DNA of 50,519 bases from Gallionellaceae bacterium (GTDB lineage: Bacteria; Pseudomonadota; Gammaproteobacteria; Burkholderiales; Gallionellaceae): contig WSYA01000008.1 of the NCBI GenBank assembly GCA_009773615.1, positions 1-50,519 of the forward strand. Reading direction: 5' to 3'. Position 1 is the first letter of the stretch. The number at the start of each line of letters is the position of its first letter. The position numbers and the translations under genes are program-made. The notes below the pieces were generated by a model that was not told the origin of the DNA, ran no database searches, and worked only from the letters and a program-made list of their open reading frames with translations. Below are positions 8,657-16,479 of this stretch, piece by piece.

Positions 8657-9985
8657 ATGAAATATTCAAAAATCACGATGAGTGTTTTGCTGGCGCTGGG
8701 AATACAGGCACAAGCGCAAGCTGTCGATTTGCTGGAAACCTACCATGCAGCCCAAGGTCAGGATGCGGTGTTTGCTTCGGCGCGGGCATCGCAACAGGCC
8801 GGACGGGAAAAGTTGACGCAAGGGCGCGCCACCATGCTGCCCAGCGTTAATCTGACCGCCAACTCGACCTATTACGACAACCAGATCGACTTCCCCACTG
8901 CCTCGCGGCAAATGAATTACAACTCTTCCGGCATCGGCGTGACGCTGGTGCAGCCCCTGTTTCGCCAGCAAAACTGGCTGGCCTACACAGAATCCGAATT
9001 GCAAGTCGCGATCTCCGATGCGCAATTTCATCTGGCCGAGCAGGACTTGATCGTGCGTGTGGCGCAAGCCTATTTCGATGTGTTGATTTCCCAGGACAGC
9101 GTGCAGCTGGCCGAAGCGCAGAAAAAAGCCATCGCCGAACAACTCGAACAGGCGCGGCGCAACTTCGAGGTGGGGACGGCGACCATCACCGATACTTACG
9201 AAGCGCAAGCCCGTTTCGACCTGACCAACGCACAGCTCATCGCCGCGCAAAGCAACCTCGAAATCAAGCGGCGTTCCTTGCAGCAAATCGCCAACGCCAA
9301 TACCGGCGAATTAAAACTGATAAGCGCTGAACTGAAGCTCGATGCCCCGCAACCCGCCGACGTGTCGAAGTGGGTGGACGATGCGCAGCAACGCAACCTG
9401 CAAGTCGTGATCGCGCAAGCGGGCGCGGAATTGGCCGACAAGGAAGTGGCGAGAAATCGCGGCGGGCATTATCCCACGCTTGATCTGGTGGCGAACGTTT
9501 CAAAGAGCACTGCCAATGGCGGAACCTTTAACGGAACCGGCTACGGCCCGTCTGATACCACCAGTAAATCCGTCGGCGTGCAATTCAATATGCCGCTGTT
9601 TCAGGGTGGCGCGACCCAATCCAAATGGCGCGAAGCGGAAGCCAATCGCGATAAAGCGCAGCAGGATATGGAAAACGCGCGGCGCAGCGTGGGCGTGCAG
9701 GTGCGGCAAGCCTATCTGGGTGTGGTGAGCGGCATCGCGCAGGTGCAGGCGTTGCAGCAGGCGTTGAAGTCCAGCGAAAGCCTGCTGCAAGCCAGCAAGC
9801 TGGGGCAAAACGTCGGCGTGCGCACCAGCCTCGATGTGCTTAATGCGCAGCAGCAATTATTTTCGACGCGCCGCGATCTTTATCAGGCGCAATACAACTA
9901 TCTCGTGAGCCAGCTGCGCTTGAAAGCGGCAGCGGGCAATTTGACTGAGGCTGATTTGGCGCGGGTCAATCAGGCGTTGCGCTAA
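8657..9985 (+). CDS. tolC: TolC-family outer-membrane efflux channel
   Basis: The protein of about 442 residues starts with a cleavable signal peptide (MKYSKITMSVLLALG, cleavage after AQA near residue 20) and has two TolC-type repeats of coiled-coil and beta-strand segments. Features include QARFDLTNAQLIAAQSNLEI in the middle and a closing QYNYLVSQLRLKAAAGNL. It would form the outer-membrane duct of the RND pump encoded just upstream. The frame is open to 8615, but ATG 8657 has TTGGAG at 8645-8650 and gives the signal peptide at the N-terminus. The symbol denotes the family. Confidence 0.9.
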   Translation: MKYSKITMSVLLALGIQAQAQAVDLLETYHAAQGQDAVFASARASQQAGREKLTQGRATMLPSVNLTANSTYYDNQIDFPTASRQMNYNSSGIGVTLVQPLFRQQNWLAYTESELQVAISDAQFHLAEQDLIVRVAQAYFDVLISQDSVQLAEAQKKAIAEQLEQARRNFEVGTATITDTYEAQARFDLTNAQLIAAQSNLEIKRRSLQQIANANTGELKLISAELKLDAPQPADVSKWVDDAQQRNLQVVIAQAGAELADKEVARNRGGHYPTLDLVANVSKSTANGGTFNGTGYGPSDTTSKSVGVQFNMPLFQGGATQSKWREAEANRDKAQQDMENARRSVGVQVRQAYLGVVSGIAQVQALQQALKSSESLLQASKLGQNVGVRTSLDVLNAQQQLFSTRRDLYQAQYNYLVSQLRLKAAAGNLTEADLARVNQALR

Positions 9986-10059
9986 TTCCGTTTATTTATT
10001 TACTAAGCTCGCTTCGCGAGGGGTACTATGCGTACATCATCAACCCAAGGAGAATGATC

Positions 10060-10131
10060 ATGGCAAAAGGACAGCAAAAGAAAAACAAAGAAGCGAAGAA
10101 GCCGAAAAAGAAACCGACGCCTGCAATCTGA
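10060..10131 (+). CDS. Very small, highly basic protein (23 aa)
   Basis: The frame encodes a 23-residue, lysine-rich peptide beginning MAKGQQKKNKEAKKPKKK. CAAGGAGAAT ends six bases before the ATG and is the strongest Shine-Dalgarno match in this part of the window, supporting real translation. Similar tiny MAKGQQ-type basic proteins are, to my recollection, annotated as hypothetical in other proteobacteria. Its charge suggests nucleic-acid or ribosome contact, which is inference. It stands alone between the efflux operon and the next small gene. Confidence 0.6.
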   Translation: MAKGQQKKNKEAKKPKKKPTPAI

Positions 10132-10153
10132 CCTGCTTGTGCACTAATAAACT

Positions 10154-10387
10154 ATGACCAACAGGATTACCCTAGCGGCATCCGAGGTTCGGGTAGACGA
10201 TCACATCTATAACGGCACCGGAACCAATGCGCATCCCACGTTCGCTTGGGAAACTGTTACCGAAGTGCGTGTTGAAGATGGCCTGATGCTGTTGATCACC
10301 GGCAATCTAAAAGGGCTGCACGGCGAATTCTGGCTCGAACCCGATGAACAAATAGTCGTTATGCGATATCCAAAATCCAATGCATGA
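10154..10387 (+). CDS. Hypothetical protein, 77 aa
   Basis: This small soluble protein has no signal peptide or membrane segment and no motif I recognise. Its composition (beta-prone stretches such as ETVTEVRVEDGLMLLITGN) suggests a small beta-rich fold. It overlaps the next gene by 8 bases, so the two are probably translationally coupled. No clear ribosome binding site precedes the ATG. It might be a partner of the downstream winged-helix-like protein. Confidence 0.5.
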   Translation: MTNRITLAASEVRVDDHIYNGTGTNAHPTFAWETVTEVRVEDGLMLLITGNLKGLHGEFWLEPDEQIVVMRYPKSNA

Positions 10388-10634
10388 AATTCTGCAATAT
10401 CTGAAAATACATGGCGAGCGAATCGATATAGAGATCGCCGCAGGGGTGGGTATTTCGCTCGCCAAAGTACGCGTTCACCTGTCCGAGCTTTCGGCCAAAG
10501 GCGATGTGATGTCGTGCCACACCATCAAATTTGTGGACGGCAAAAAAATCGAGGGCATGAGCTATCGCTTGGCCGGGTTCGTTTTAAAAGCGAAGCCGGG
10601 AGCGAAATCGAAGGTACAGCTAAAACTCACCTGA
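10380..10634 (+). CDS. Small winged-helix-like protein, 84 aa
   Basis: The first 45 residues have the pattern of a helix-turn-helix: LQYLKIHGERIDIEIAAGVG, then ISLAKVRVHLSELSAKGDVM, with a likely wing after it (KFVDGKKIEGMSYRLAGF). The C-terminus is basic (KAKPGAKSKVQLKL). This suggests a small DNA-binding regulator. It overlaps the preceding 77-residue gene by 8 bases and has no Shine-Dalgarno of its own. No target is evident; the next gene downstream is the nucleotidyl cyclase. Confidence 0.55.
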   Translation: MHEILQYLKIHGERIDIEIAAGVGISLAKVRVHLSELSAKGDVMSCHTIKFVDGKKIEGMSYRLAGFVLKAKPGAKSKVQLKLT

Positions 10635-11045
10635 TCTGCCGCTTAGCATTTGCAAACGCCATAGTAGGGCGTCTCAACAACATAGCGTCTACACCATCAA
10701 GCTGATTATTCGATCACCTGCGGCAGGAGGCGAAACTCGGCCATTGCGGACGTCGAGCTGATTTACTAACTAAGTCCGCTTCCGACCCAAACCGACCTGA
10801 TCACCAGTGGAATCTTCAATGACCGGTTTCTCATCATTAAGCTGTCATTTGTAATGTTGGCTTGGCAGACAGGCTCAGCCACTCCAAGAGTTAACAATCT
10901 GGGGTTGATGCCGAGCTCATTGGCTCAAATGGAACTAATTAGGATTGACAATATCCAACGGTGGCAGATTGGGATAAGTGTTAAGCATTGATCGAATCGT
11001 TGAAAATATGCATTTCTTTATATCGTGTTATAGGCGGATTACCTA
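10635..11045 (+). other. Gene-free stretch ahead of the cyclase gene
   Basis: About 410 bases without a supported gene. Base composition drifts from GC-rich to AT-rich toward the cyclase start. The sequence TTGACA at about 10946 resembles a -35 box, but no good -10 box follows at the right spacing. I see no tRNA, terminator or repeat here; it looks like decayed accessory sequence plus the leader of the next gene. Confidence 0.4.
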
Positions 11046-12860
11046 ATGTCGCGCTCTTTAGAAGAGATCAAGTCAGAGATAATAAGTACGCAAAAATCGG
11101 GAGATTATCTGAGAGAATACGATCTTTCTCATGCTGCTTTAGCCAACTACCCCGATGATGAATTCTTCCAATATTGCTTTGTGCTTGCACTGGCAAAATG
11201 TAATGCGCACCAACGAGGCCTAGAGTTTTTCTATTCATACAAACTGCATTTAAGCAGCAGTGAATATATTCGGTCTTTGGAGGCTCGGATATTGAAGAGT
11301 TTGGCGTTTCTGAGTTTGGAAAAACACGCTCATGTTACTGATTTGGATTCGCAGCGATTTAATGCTGCCGCGCTTACCTACCATCGGGCTTTTTCTGAAA
11401 CGGGCGGGCATTATTCCGCGATCAATGCAGCCACGCTGTATTTGCTTTCAGGTGATCACACTAAAGCTAAAGAACTGGCGAAATCAGCCATCGCAATAGC
11501 TCGCGAAGATCGTGGCCCTCACTATTTTGCGTTGGCTACCCAAGCGGAGGCGTATCTTTTATTAAATAGACCTGATGAAGCTCACCGTATTATTGAGGAA
11601 GTAGCCAAGCACAATATAAACAATCTGCTGCCTCGGGCAAAGACGCACAATCAACTCAAACTTATTTGTGAATATCTAAACATTAAGACAGACATTCTCG
11701 CGCCTCTTTTACCCGACACGGTTATCCATTATTGCGGCCATGCTTTTTATAACCATTGCCCACTAAGTGAAAATGATGAGCTAGAACTTGTGAAAAGAAT
11801 TAGCGCCGTTATTACAGCTAATCATTGCTCAGTAGCTTATGGCTCATTGATGGCAGGGTCAGATATCATGATCGCTGAATCTATTTTGAAGCATGGTGGT
11901 GAATTGAATATATGGCTGCCATTTGGAATAGAAGGATTTTGTGAAGTATCCGTTCGCCCTGCCGGTGAGCATTGGGTTGAGCGATTTTACAGGTGTATAG
12001 AGCATGCCCATTCCGTTACTTGTGCCACCGAATCGGAATTTTTAGGGGATGGCTCGCTCTTTAATTATTGTTCAGATGTGACCATGGGAATGGCGATCAT
12101 GCGCGCCAACACCATGAGTACAAAACTCATGCAGCTTGCCATATGGGATAACAATACAACCTCAAAAACGCGTGGCACGTATTCAAATATCTTGAAGTGG
12201 AAAAAGTTTGGGAAGCATTCTGAAATCATTCCAAGTCCTACGATCATCCCCAAACAATATCTTCATAAAACCGGCGGCCATTACCCAGCGACCCTTCGAG
12301 AGTCTCATGCTATTTTGTTCTCTGATATGAAGGGGTTTAGCAAGCTGCATGATCGCGACATCCTTTGGTATTACAACGAATTACAACCTATCTTGGCCGC
12401 AGTATTAGATAAGTTTCAGTCCGAGATACAACATCTGGATACTTGGGGTGACGCAATTTATTTAGTGACCGAAAAAGCGTCAACAGCGGCAAAAATTGCA
12501 ATTGCATTGAATGATGCGTTGGCAGAAATTGATCAACGACATATTGAACTGAAAGAGCCATTACTTATGCGCATTGGCTTGCACTTTGGGCCAGTGTATA
12601 AAGTTTATGATCACTTGATGAAGTGCTTTACATATTCTAGCCATGACGTCACCAAAACAGCGAGGATCGAACCTGTGACCCCGCCGGGTGAAATATTTGG
12701 AACTGAGCCCTTTGTAGCCATGCTTGAGTTGGAAGGTGAGAATTGGGCAAGCTGCGAATACGCCGGCACTTTGTCCAGCGCTAAAGAATTTGGTGCTTTC
12801 AGAATGTTTCATATTCGAACAAAACTTAAGTCTCCCTCATTAATCTGTTCATTGAGTTGA
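11046..12860 (+). CDS. TPR / SLOG-like / class III nucleotidyl cyclase protein
   Basis: The 604-residue protein has three parts. Residues about 15-215 are helical, TPR-like repeats (for example AINAATLYLLSGDHTKAKEL). Residues about 225-395 look like a Rossmann-type SLOG domain: GSLMAGSDIMIAE (266-278) followed by an ELNIWLPF strand. Residues about 420-597 are a class III nucleotidyl cyclase domain: the metal-binding aspartates are D427 (FSDMKGFS) and D469 (DTWGDA). The residue that is usually the base-selecting Lys of KTxGD is D465, and the usual transition-state Asn of VNxAxR is T536, while the Arg (R540) is kept. The family makes cyclic nucleotides from NTPs; the altered residues leave product and even activity open. 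The gene is visibly AT-richer than its neighbours and stands alone in an accessory patch. Confidence 0.75.
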   Translation: MSRSLEEIKSEIISTQKSGDYLREYDLSHAALANYPDDEFFQYCFVLALAKCNAHQRGLEFFYSYKLHLSSSEYIRSLEARILKSLAFLSLEKHAHVTDLDSQRFNAAALTYHRAFSETGGHYSAINAATLYLLSGDHTKAKELAKSAIAIAREDRGPHYFALATQAEAYLLLNRPDEAHRIIEEVAKHNINNLLPRAKTHNQLKLICEYLNIKTDILAPLLPDTVIHYCGHAFYNHCPLSENDELELVKRISAVITANHCSVAYGSLMAGSDIMIAESILKHGGELNIWLPFGIEGFCEVSVRPAGEHWVERFYRCIEHAHSVTCATESEFLGDGSLFNYCSDVTMGMAIMRANTMSTKLMQLAIWDNNTTSKTRGTYSNILKWKKFGKHSEIIPSPTIIPKQYLHKTGGHYPATLRESHAILFSDMKGFSKLHDRDILWYYNELQPILAAVLDKFQSEIQHLDTWGDAIYLVTEKASTAAKIAIALNDALAEIDQRHIELKEPLLMRIGLHFGPVYKVYDHLMKCFTYSSHDVTKTARIEPVTPPGEIFGTEPFVAMLELEGENWASCEYAGTLSSAKEFGAFRMFHIRTKLKSPSLICSLS

Positions 12861-12881
12861 ACGTCGCGAATCACATTTTGA

Positions 12882-13028
12882 GCTGGATACCAGCGCGAAC
12901 AGTCTGCCAAGGATATCGCGGCCTATGTCCGAGCTGAAGAGTTGGCGAGGAATGAATCGCGGGGACTGTGGGCTGATGCGGAACCTGTGCCGCCTTGGGA
13001 GTGGAGAAGACAGCAGAAGCGGCAGTAA
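12882..13028 (+). pseudogene. C-terminal remnant of a thermonuclease-like (SNase) gene
   Basis: After a stop at 12879-12881 the frame runs 48 codons to TAA at 13026-13028 and encodes the characteristic end of SNase-like nucleases: REQSAKDIAAYVRAEELA, then RGLWADAEPVPPWEWRR. The catalytic part and the start are missing, and the cyclase gene ends directly upstream. It is a truncated leftover, probably from a deletion or recombination that joined the cyclase segment to this site. Confidence 0.75.
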
Positions 13029-13073
13029 GTTGTGATGTGAAGCTTAGGATGCGGCGAGGGGGAGGGGCGGCAC

Positions 13074-13107
13074 TTCGGCCTTATGTGGAGCGCTACATAA
13101 GGCCGAA
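13074..13107. repeat. 13-bp perfect inverted repeat, 8-base loop
   Basis: TTCGGCCTTATGT (13074-13086) and ACATAAGGCCGAA (13095-13107) are exact reverse complements. Beyond one C/C mismatch, three more bases on each side pair (GCA/TGC). No T-run follows, so a classic terminator is unlikely. It may be a REP-like element or the end of a lost mobile element. Confidence 0.7.
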
Positions 13108-13156
13108 CTGCTGTCCGATGATCTACGGAGCTGAAAGTCCGCTTCGGTAGGAGTTA

Positions 13157-13183
13157 CCCGCCATTCAGACGGGAGTATTTTTT
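13157..13183 (+). terminator. Weak intrinsic-terminator-like hairpin
   Basis: CCCG (13157-13160) pairs with CGGG (13170-13173) and a run of six T follows at 13178-13183. The stem is short and no intact gene ends just upstream, so this is a low-confidence call, perhaps a leftover of the lost nuclease locus. Confidence 0.3.
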
Positions 13184-13441
13184 GCGTTTGCTATGACAGC
13201 AATTGGCACTTCAGAGACCGACGCAACGAAAAATATTTCCAATCTTGACCGATCGGTTTGTCCACGAAGCGGAAGCATACGACAACTTCATCGACCAGCC
13301 GCTTTGGCCGATGAAGAGCCTTAGCTTTGGCTGCGATCAGGAAGCGTATCTTTGCCGACCTTAATTTGGAAGCATAAGCTTGCCTAGGTGGCAATGTTAT
13401 GGTTCCCGGCACAACGTTGGGCGGAAGCGGGATGTGTGTGG

Positions 13442-13513
13442 TGTCCTCGACAGGAATCGAACCTGTAATTGCCCCTTAGGAGGGGGCGGTTATATCCATT
13501 TAACTACGAGGAC
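13442..13513 (-). tRNA. tRNA-Arg, anticodon CCU
   Basis: Read on the minus strand, 72 bases fold as a complete cloverleaf. The acceptor GTCCTCG pairs with CGAGGAC. The D arm is GTTA...TAAC, and the anticodon stem GCCCC/GGGGC closes the loop CTCCTAA with anticodon CCT. The T arm is ACAGG-TTCGATT-CCTGT. The discriminator is A and CCA is not encoded. It reads the rare arginine codon AGG. Its 3' end points toward the accessory patch at 10-13.4 kb, the usual geometry for tRNA-targeted integration. Confidence 0.95.
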
Positions 13514-13589
13514 GTGCCGATGCTTACGACGTGGCGCGCATTCTAACGTAAAATCGCGCCCCTGCTGTTTTCGCTCGGGGGTGTTTACG

Positions 13590-14132
13590 ATGAAATGGTT
13601 AATATTGTTCGGCTTGATCGGTGCGCTGGTGATGGTGTATAGCCAGGTGGCGCGTGCGGGTGAATTGCCCAAGGCGGGTGAGGCGGCTCCGGATTTCAGT
13701 TTGCCGGATCAGAACGGTGTGATGCACAGCCTGAAAGAATTTTCCGGCAAGTGGCTGGTGTTGTATTTCTATCCCAAGGACGATACACCGGGTTGCACGC
13801 AGGAGGCGTGCGCCTTTCGCGACGACTTGCACAAGCTGGAGGCGCTGGGGGCGCAGGTGGTGGGCATCAGTGTGGATGACGGTAAGAGTCATGCCGAATT
13901 CGCGCAGAAATATCATTTGCCGTTTCCGCTGTTGGCGGATAGCGATAAGCAAGTGGCGACGCGCTACGGGGTGTTGATGAATCTCTGGTTTGTAAAATTC
14001 GCCAAGCGTTATACCTTTTTGATCGACCCGCAGGGCAGGGTGCGCAAGGTGTACGACAAGGTGGAGACTTCGCGGCACTCGCGGGAGATTATTGAGGATT
14101 TGAATAAATTTTTGGTGAAAGAGAAAACATGA
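13590..14132 (+). CDS. Exported PrxQ/Bcp-type peroxiredoxin
   Basis: The 180-residue protein is a thiol peroxidase of the Bcp/PrxQ branch with the peroxidatic Cys in TPGCTQEAC (C69) and the resolving Cys five residues later (C74). It reduces hydrogen peroxide and alkyl hydroperoxides. Unusually for Bcp, a hydrophobic signal peptide precedes it (MKWLILFGLIGALVMVYS, likely cleavage after ARA at residue 23), so it probably acts in the periplasm. ATG 13590 follows a GGGGG stretch. The stop overlaps the next start (ATGA), indicating coupling to a membrane protein gene. Confidence 0.88.
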   Translation: MKWLILFGLIGALVMVYSQVARAGELPKAGEAAPDFSLPDQNGVMHSLKEFSGKWLVLYFYPKDDTPGCTQEACAFRDDLHKLEALGAQVVGISVDDGKSHAEFAQKYHLPFPLLADSDKQVATRYGVLMNLWFVKFAKRYTFLIDPQGRVRKVYDKVETSRHSREIIEDLNKFLVKEKT

Positions 14133-14581
14133 AATTGGATAAGTTGAATCTATATGCGGCGTGGGTGTTGCTGCCGCATGTGCTGGCGATGGGCTGGGTG
14201 GCGTTTGCGGGGCGCATGATGCTTGAACTGGTCGGGGTGGATACGCATGAGCAAGGCGTTCCTGGGCGGCTGGTGGGCTTGCTGCTGGTGATTGGCGTGG
14301 TGGCGGTGGTGCAGATCATGCGCGGCTCTCTGTGGCCGGTAGGCAATCCGCAAGGCAAGGGTTTCCGGTTGGGGCATGGTTTGTTGCTGGGGGCGAATGT
14401 GCTGGCGGCGCTGTTGTTGTGTTTCGAAATAACGCGACCGTTGTTTACCGATCACAACACGAGAGTTTTGGCTTCCGGCTTCACCGATGCCTTCGGCTAC
14501 TGGGTGATGTCAATGTGGGCGATCAGCTTCTCGTTTATTTATCAATCTTCACTCCCTCAATCTGTAAAGACTAATTCCTGA
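14129..14581 (+). CDS. Small integral membrane protein, function unknown
   Basis: The 150-residue protein has about four hydrophobic segments (near residues 10-30, 47-65, 83-100 and 122-140) and no signal or catalytic motif that I recognise. It overlaps the peroxiredoxin stop by four bases and its own stop overlaps the start of the ABC-F gene by one base, so the three are likely one operon. A role connected with the exported peroxiredoxin, such as supplying electrons, is possible, but there are no conserved cysteine pairs to support it. Confidence 0.6.
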   Translation: MKLDKLNLYAAWVLLPHVLAMGWVAFAGRMMLELVGVDTHEQGVPGRLVGLLLVIGVVAVVQIMRGSLWPVGNPQGKGFRLGHGLLLGANVLAALLLCFEITRPLFTDHNTRVLASGFTDAFGYWVMSMWAISFSFIYQSSLPQSVKTNS

Positions 14582-16479
14582 TGCCCTACATTACGCTGGA
14601 TAAGGCCTCGCTGGCTTTCGGTCACGTTGCCCTTTTGGACCATGTGAATTTTCAACTCGACGAGAACGAGCGCGTCGGTCTCATCGGGCGCAACGGTGGC
14701 GGCAAGTCCAGCCTGTTGCGCGTGCTCGCGGGGCAACAAGCTTTGGACGATGGCACATTGTGGCGTCAGCCCGGTGTGCGCATCTGTTATGTGAGTCAGG
14801 AACCGATTCTGAATCCCGACTTGACGGTGTTTGATGCTGTGGCGGAAGGCTTGGGCGAGCTGCACCAGATCATCACCGACTACCATCATTTGTCGCATCA
14901 ACTGGCCGAGCCGGATGCGGATTACGAGAAGTTATTGGAGGCGATGCAGCCGCTGCAAACCGCGCTGGAAGCGCAGAACGGTTGGGCGGTGCAGGCACGC
15001 ATCGAGACCGCGATTCAGCGTTTGGAACTCGACCCCGAGGCGTTGGTCGGTTCGCTCTCCGGCGGGGTGCGCAAGCGCGTGGCGCTGGCGCAGGCACTGG
15101 TGGACGAGCCTGAGGTGTTGATCCTCGATGAGCCGACCAACCATCTGGATTTCGCTTCCATCGAATGGCTGGAAGGGCTGCTGAATAATTTTCGCGGCAG
15201 CGTGTTGTTCGTCACCCATGACCGGCGCTTTCTCGACAATGTCACCACGCGCATCGTCGAACTGGATCGCGGCAAGATGGCGAGCTTTCCCGGCAATTTC
15301 TCCGCTTATCAAAAATTGAAAGAGCAGATGCTGGCGGACGAAGCGGTACACAGCGCCAAGTTCGACAAGGTGCTGGCGCAGGAAGAGGTGTGGATTCGCC
15401 AAGGCATCAAGGCTCGCGGCGTGCGCAACGAAGGCCGTGTGCGACGCTTGGAGCAATTACGTCTGGATCGTGCGGCGCGCCGCGAAAAAGTGGGCAAGGT
15501 CGAGTTGAACGTGGAGACGGGCGAGCGTTCCGGCAAGCTGGTGGCGGAGCTTTCCAATGTGAGCAAAAGTTACGGCGAGCGCAAGATCGTTGACGATTTC
15601 TCTTGCCGCATTCAGCGCGGCGACAAGATCGGTTTGCTCGGGCCGAACGGCGCGGGCAAGAGCACGCTGCTGAAAATTATTTTGGGCGAATTGCAGCCGG
15701 ACAGCGGCGATGTGAAGTTGGGCACTAAACTCAGCGTGGCCTATTTCGACCAGTTGCGCGCGCAACTCAACGAAGAAGCAACGCTGGCCGACACCATCAG
15801 CCAGGGCTCGGATTTCGTCGAGATTGGCGGGCAGAGAAAACACATCATCAGCTACCTCGGCGATTTCCTGTTTGCACCCGAGCGCGCGCGTTCGCCGGTG
15901 AAGAGTTTGTCCGGCGGCGAGCGCAACCGCTTGTTGCTGGCGCGTCTGTTCACCCGTCCCGCCAACGTGCTGGTGCTGGACGAGCCGACCAACGACCTCG
16001 ACATCGAAACGCTGGAATTGCTCGAAGAGCTGCTGGCGAATTACGACGGCACGCTGTTCTTGGTCAGCCATGACCGTTCATTCTTGGACAACGTGGTGAC
16101 GCAAGTGATCGCCTTCGAGGGCGACGGCAAGCTGATGGAATACGTCGGCGGCTACGAAGACTGGGTGCGTGTGAAGAAATACGAAGCCGCGCAAAGTGCG
16201 CAGCCGAAAGCAGCTGCCAAGCCTGCGGCCAAAGTAGAAGCGCCCAAGGCCAAGTCTGTGCGCAAGCTGAGCTTTAAAGAGCAGAAGGAGTTGGACGAGA
16301 TTCCGCCGCGCATCGAGAAGCTGGAGCGCGAGCAGGAAGAGCTTGCCGCCGCGTTGGGTGCGGGCGATCTGTATCGCGATAATCCGACGCACGCCAAGCA
16401 ATTGCAAGAACGCGCGGCGGTGATCGAGGAAGAGTTGTTGCAGTTGATGGCGCGCTGGGAGGCGTTGGAAGGCAAGTGA
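14581..16479 (+). CDS. uup: ABC-F family ATPase, Uup-like
   Basis: The 632-residue protein has two ATP-binding cassettes without membrane segments. Cassette 1 has Walker A GRNGGGKSS (36-44), signature LSGGVRKR and Walker B LILDEPTNHLD; cassette 2 has GPNGAGKST, LSGGERNR and LVLDEPTNDLD. A long linker between them and a C-terminal coiled coil (about 560-630) after an Ala/Lys/Pro-rich hinge match Uup. ABC-F proteins act on the ribosome; Uup is also linked to genome stability. It ends just before a large palindrome that separates it from trpF. Confidence 0.9.
   Translation: MPYITLDKASLAFGHVALLDHVNFQLDENERVGLIGRNGGGKSSLLRVLAGQQALDDGTLWRQPGVRICYVSQEPILNPDLTVFDAVAEGLGELHQIITDYHHLSHQLAEPDADYEKLLEAMQPLQTALEAQNGWAVQARIETAIQRLELDPEALVGSLSGGVRKRVALAQALVDEPEVLILDEPTNHLDFASIEWLEGLLNNFRGSVLFVTHDRRFLDNVTTRIVELDRGKMASFPGNFSAYQKLKEQMLADEAVHSAKFDKVLAQEEVWIRQGIKARGVRNEGRVRRLEQLRLDRAARREKVGKVELNVETGERSGKLVAELSNVSKSYGERKIVDDFSCRIQRGDKIGLLGPNGAGKSTLLKIILGELQPDSGDVKLGTKLSVAYFDQLRAQLNEEATLADTISQGSDFVEIGGQRKHIISYLGDFLFAPERARSPVKSLSGGERNRLLLARLFTRPANVLVLDEPTNDLDIETLELLEELLANYDGTLFLVSHDRSFLDNVVTQVIAFEGDGKLMEYVGGYEDWVRVKKYEAAQSAQPKAAAKPAAKVEAPKAKSVRKLSFKEQKELDEIPPRIEKLEREQEELAAALGAGDLYRDNPTHAKQLQERAAVIEEELLQLMARWEALEGK

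Larger units (their letters stand above)
13029..13441 (+). other. Gene-free, decayed stretch next to tRNA-Arg
   Basis: About 410 bases without a convincing gene. It holds the large palindrome at 13074-13107 and a weak terminator-like hairpin at 13157-13183. A 73-codon frame on the minus strand (13191-13412) has no ribosome binding site or recognisable domain, and I do not call it. The stretch lies on the 3' side of the tRNA gene, where integrated elements usually sit. Confidence 0.4.

Noticed and set aside
11046..13028. Complete Pycsar-type operon (cyclase plus effector)
   Set aside because: No effector gene (TM, TIR or similar) follows the cyclase; only a nuclease fragment is present.
13191..13412. 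73-codon minus-strand gene next to tRNA-Arg
   Set aside because: No ribosome binding site, no recognisable domain, located in decayed sequence.
10000..13600. Copy of the tRNA-Arg 3' end as an attachment repeat
   Set aside because: Reading the accessory patch by eye I found no second copy; a computed search would be needed to exclude a degenerate one.
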